Source: Suilimivivens aceti | Lineage (GTDB): Bacteria > Bacillota > Clostridia > Lachnospirales > Lachnospiraceae | DNA: 64,000 nucleotides | NCBI RefSeq assembly: GCF_025567405.1 | Contig: NZ_JAOQKJ010000002.1 | Location: 124,001 to 188,000 of the forward strand | Reading direction: 5' to 3' | In this document: positions 61,815 through 64,000 of the stretch, piece by piece | Layout of the letters: each line of letters begins with the position of its first letter | Position numbering within the stretch: the first letter of the stretch is position 1 | Program-made: the position numbers and the translations under genes | The notes under the pieces: model-generated | Database searches by the model: none | Seen by the model: only the letters and a program-made list of their open reading frames with translations | What the model was told of the DNA's origin: nothing

Positions 61815-63110
61815 TTATTCTTCCGCTGTATCTTCTGTGCCAGTATCACTGGTCTCATCTGTACTGTCAGAACCATCTGCTGCAGTACTGTCTGAAGAAC
61901 TGTCTGTTGCGGTCAGATAATTCAGATGTCCCTTCTGATCTGATACCTCAAATTTCTCAGTCAGAGAAGAAAGGTATGCCGCTGTCGCATCAGAAGCCAT
62001 GGAATCAGAAATTTCACCGTCTACTGTTTCAGCATCATAGTATCTCTTGATAAATTCAACTACATAATACTGATGATTGTCAGTGTCCTCGATAACTTCG
62101 ATATCCCCCTCTGCTCTTGTATCATCAAACAGAAAATCCTGAATAACAGAAGGAGCATAGGATTTACGCTGACCTTCCTTCAGCGAATAATCAGACTCAG
62201 TATCTTCATAATTTGCTTTATCATCTTCAGAAGCATTCTCAGCACACAGTGCATTGAAATCTCCACCGGCCTTGCGCTCTGTCAGAAAAGCATCTGCTTT
62301 TGCTTTCAGGTCATCCATTGCTGCTGCAATATCATCCTCTGTAGCATCATCTGCAAGATCAGCCTTGAAAACAAAGCTTCTGTAATCCACATCATCATAA
62401 GACGCCGGGTCAGCCTCGTAAGTTGTCTTGATCTCTTCCTCTGAAGGCGCATTCTTTGCAAGCAGTTCCTGATAATATGCATTGGTAAGAAGCGCATCCT
62501 CAAGGAAAGGCTTGATATTCTTCTCAGTAGCATAATCACCAAAGGTTTCTCTGTAATAAACAGAAAGTGTCTCAGCAGCTGAATCGGCAGCCGATCTGAA
62601 CTGCTCTATCTGACTTTCGTATTCCTCCGTACTGTCATAGGTAAAACCATTTGCCTGTGCATCCGCTTTCATCGCATAAGTGGAAACAATCTGCTGTACA
62701 GCCATCTCCTCAAACAGATCCTTCCAGGTCAGGTTCTTGTCCTGATCATAGATCTGCTCTGCCGGATCCTTGGATGTATCAAGACCCATATAAGAAGCAA
62801 TGGAACCATATGTGGAAAGATAACTATTTACAACGGAATGATAATAATAATCAAATTCCAGCTTGCTGATATTCTCTTCTCCTACCTGGATATAGGTTCC
62901 GTGAAGTGCTGTCTGTTTCTTAACGATACTGGATCCAAAACCAATTACAATTGCCAGTACAATAGCGATACCGATCACAGCTGTAACTGTTTTGAAGATC
63001 TTCTCGTCACGTCTGTCCCTTTCTTCTTTCGCCTTTCTGGCTGCCATTTTTTTGTCATAACGGGTCTGAACCTTCTGCTCTGTTACCTCAGGTTCATTTT
63101 TTTTTGCCAT
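61815..63110 (-). CDS. Membrane-anchored SurA/PrsA-like foldase
   Basis: 431 residues: basic cytoplasmic N-terminus, one helix (about 40-62), a SurA-N-like helical region with I-S-K-L-E-F-D-Y-Y-Y-H, a PPIase-like middle (about 230-370) and a Ser/Thr/Asp/Glu-only tail (about 400-431). Likely extracytoplasmic chaperone. The PPIase part is divergent and may be inactive. Confidence 0.75.
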   Translation of the reverse strand: MAKKNEPEVTEQKVQTRYDKKMAARKAKEERDRRDEKIFKTVTAVIGIAIVLAIVIGFGSSIVKKQTALHGTYIQVGEENISKLEFDYYYHSVVNSYLSTYGSIASYMGLDTSKDPAEQIYDQDKNLTWKDLFEEMAVQQIVSTYAMKADAQANGFTYDSTEEYESQIEQFRSAADSAAETLSVYYRETFGDYATEKNIKPFLEDALLTNAYYQELLAKNAPSEEEIKTTYEADPASYDDVDYRSFVFKADLADDATEDDIAAAMDDLKAKADAFLTERKAGGDFNALCAENASEDDKANYEDTESDYSLKEGQRKSYAPSVIQDFLFDDTRAEGDIEVIEDTDNHQYYVVEFIKRYYDAETVDGEISDSMASDATAAYLSSLTEKFEVSDQKGHLNYLTATDSSSDSTAADGSDSTDETSDTGTEDTAEE

Positions 63111-63157
63111 TTGTAGAGCTCCTCCTTAATTCTTTCTCAATAACTACAGAACCTATT

Positions 63158-63646
63158 TTACTTCTGATTGATATAATTAACAAGTCCCTCTGCAGCAATT
63201 ATTTTTTGCATGAATTCAGGGAATGCCTGTCCCTGATAAGTTGTGTTCTTTGTGATATCAGTAATCACACCGGTATCAAAGTTAACGGAAACCTCATCCC
63301 CGTTCTCAATCTCTCTGGCTGCTTCCTTACATTCAATAATAGGAAGTCCGATATTGATCGCATTGCGGTAGAAAATTCTGGCAAAGGTTTCCGCGATGAC
63401 GCAGCTTACACCTGCAGCCTTAATGGCAATAGGGGCATGCTCTCTGGAAGAACCGCAGCCGAAATTTTTGTCTGCCACGATAATATCTCCCTTTTTTACA
63501 TTTTTAATAAAATCCTTATCAATATCCTCCATACAATGTGCAGCCAGTTCCGCAGGATCTGAGGAATTCAGATATCTTGCAGGAATGATCACATCTGTAT
63601 CTACGTTATCTCCGAATTTAAATACGATTCCTTTTGCTGCCTTCAT
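63158..63646 (-). CDS. leuD: 3-isopropylmalate dehydratase small subunit
   Basis: 162 residues: F-G-D-N-V-D-T-D-V-I-I-P-A-R-Y and F-G-C-G-S-S-R-E-H-A-P are the aconitase-swivel signatures. Acts with LeuC in leucine synthesis; 20 bases after leuC. Confidence 0.95.
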   Translation of the reverse strand: MKAAKGIVFKFGDNVDTDVIIPARYLNSSDPAELAAHCMEDIDKDFIKNVKKGDIIVADKNFGCGSSREHAPIAIKAAGVSCVIAETFARIFYRNAINIGLPIIECKEAAREIENGDEVSVNFDTGVITDITKNTTYQGQAFPEFMQKIIAAEGLVNYINQK

Positions 63647-63666
63647 AGTTTTCGTCCTTTCCTTCT

Positions 63667-64000
63667 CTACGCATCTAACTTTCTGGGATCTGCGATCTTA
63701 CCTGCAACGGCACTTGCAGCAGCTACTGCAGGGCTTGCCAGATAAATTTCACTCTTTACATGTCCCATACGACCTACAAAGTTACGGTTTGTGGTAGAAA
63801 CGCATCTTTCATTCTCTGCCAGGATACCCATATAACCACCAAGGCAGGGTCCGCAGGTGGGTGTACTGACTACGGCGCCGGCTTCGATAAAGGTCTTTAA
63901 CAGACCCTCTTCCATGGCCTGCAGATAAACAGCCTGGGTAGCAGGGATTACGATACAGCGCATTCCCTTTGCAACATGTCTGTCCTTAAGGATAGATGCT
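63667..64000 (-). CDS. leuC: 3-isopropylmalate dehydratase large subunit, 5' part outside window
   Basis: Only the C-terminal about 111 residues are present. T-C-G-P-C-L-G-G-Y-M-G-I-L-A carries two cluster-binding Cys, followed by S-T-T-N-R-N-F-V-G-R-M-G-H and A-S-P-A-V-A-A-A-S-A. The frame is open to the right edge. Confidence 0.95.
   Translation of the reverse strand, partial: ASILKDRHVAKGMRCIVIPATQAVYLQAMEEGLLKTFIEAGAVVSTPTCGPCLGGYMGILAENERCVSTTNRNFVGRMGHVKSEIYLASPAVAAASAVAGKIADPRKLDA

Noticed and set aside
1..64000. CRISPR arrays, tRNA or rRNA genes, intact insertion sequences
   Set aside because: No regularly spaced repeats, cloverleaf or rRNA signatures, or transposase frames were found.

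Overview
The window looks like a chromosomal segment of a low-to-moderate-GC, spore-forming Clostridia, most likely a gut Lachnospiraceae of the Blautia/Ruminococcus/Roseburia type. This rests on Firmicutes-type gene order (rplU-prp-rpmA-obgE-yhbY-nadD-yqeK-rsfS), an L27 with an Prp-cleaved N-terminal leader, a short HisG paired with HisZ, Bacillus-type LexA boxes, and spore-associated genes (GerW/YtfJ, YlbJ-like, SpoVE/FtsW-like). No rRNA, tRNA, CRISPR array or intact insertion sequence is visible.

Layout. 1-7.5 kb is the most disturbed part. It has a cut-off cytidylate kinase-like gene, about 1 kb of decayed sequence with a purine tract and reading-frame remnants, purA, a thrE-type exporter with an unknown partner gene divergent from a LysR regulator, a decayed DUF362 gene, a 58-residue ORF and a structured intergenic stretch. 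7.5-11.8 kb holds dtd, an AI-2E-family permease, a tyrosine recombinase and a divergent yneA-like/lexA pair with several LexA boxes. 11.8-20.1 kb is a carbohydrate locus: GH112 phosphorylase, a right-handed beta-helix protein matching GH136 lacto-N-biosidase, its probable helper subunit, a complete ABC importer and an AraC regulator. I read it as an uptake and intracellular degradation pathway for lacto-N-biose-containing glycans (milk oligosaccharide or mucin type).

20.1-28.7 kb is the ribosome-assembly/NAD/L21-L27 block followed by RNase G and a radical-SAM pair. 28.7-33.0 kb is a partial histidine operon (hisZ-G-D-B-I) with its own promoter and terminator. 33.0-50.1 kb is housekeeping: recU, pseudouridine synthases, coaD, rsmD, topoisomerase IV, recG, fatty-acid kinase-like gene, rpmB. 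50.1-58.2 kb is envelope and sporulation related: J-domain coiled-coil protein, GerW, DUF2953, PBP, FtsW/SpoVE, U32 protein, ZapA. 58.2-60.9 kb is ruvA-ruvB with a NusG_II protein and a Gx-type membrane protein behind a promoter that carries a LexA box. The window ends with a histidine phosphatase, a membrane-anchored foldase-like protein and leuD/leuC (leuC cut by the edge).

Most genes lie on the minus strand in tightly packed operons. The two points most worth following are the apparently cytoplasmic, split GH136/GH112 pathway and the SOS circuit, in which a LexA box sits in the promoter spacers of both the yneA-like gene and the ruvAB operon.
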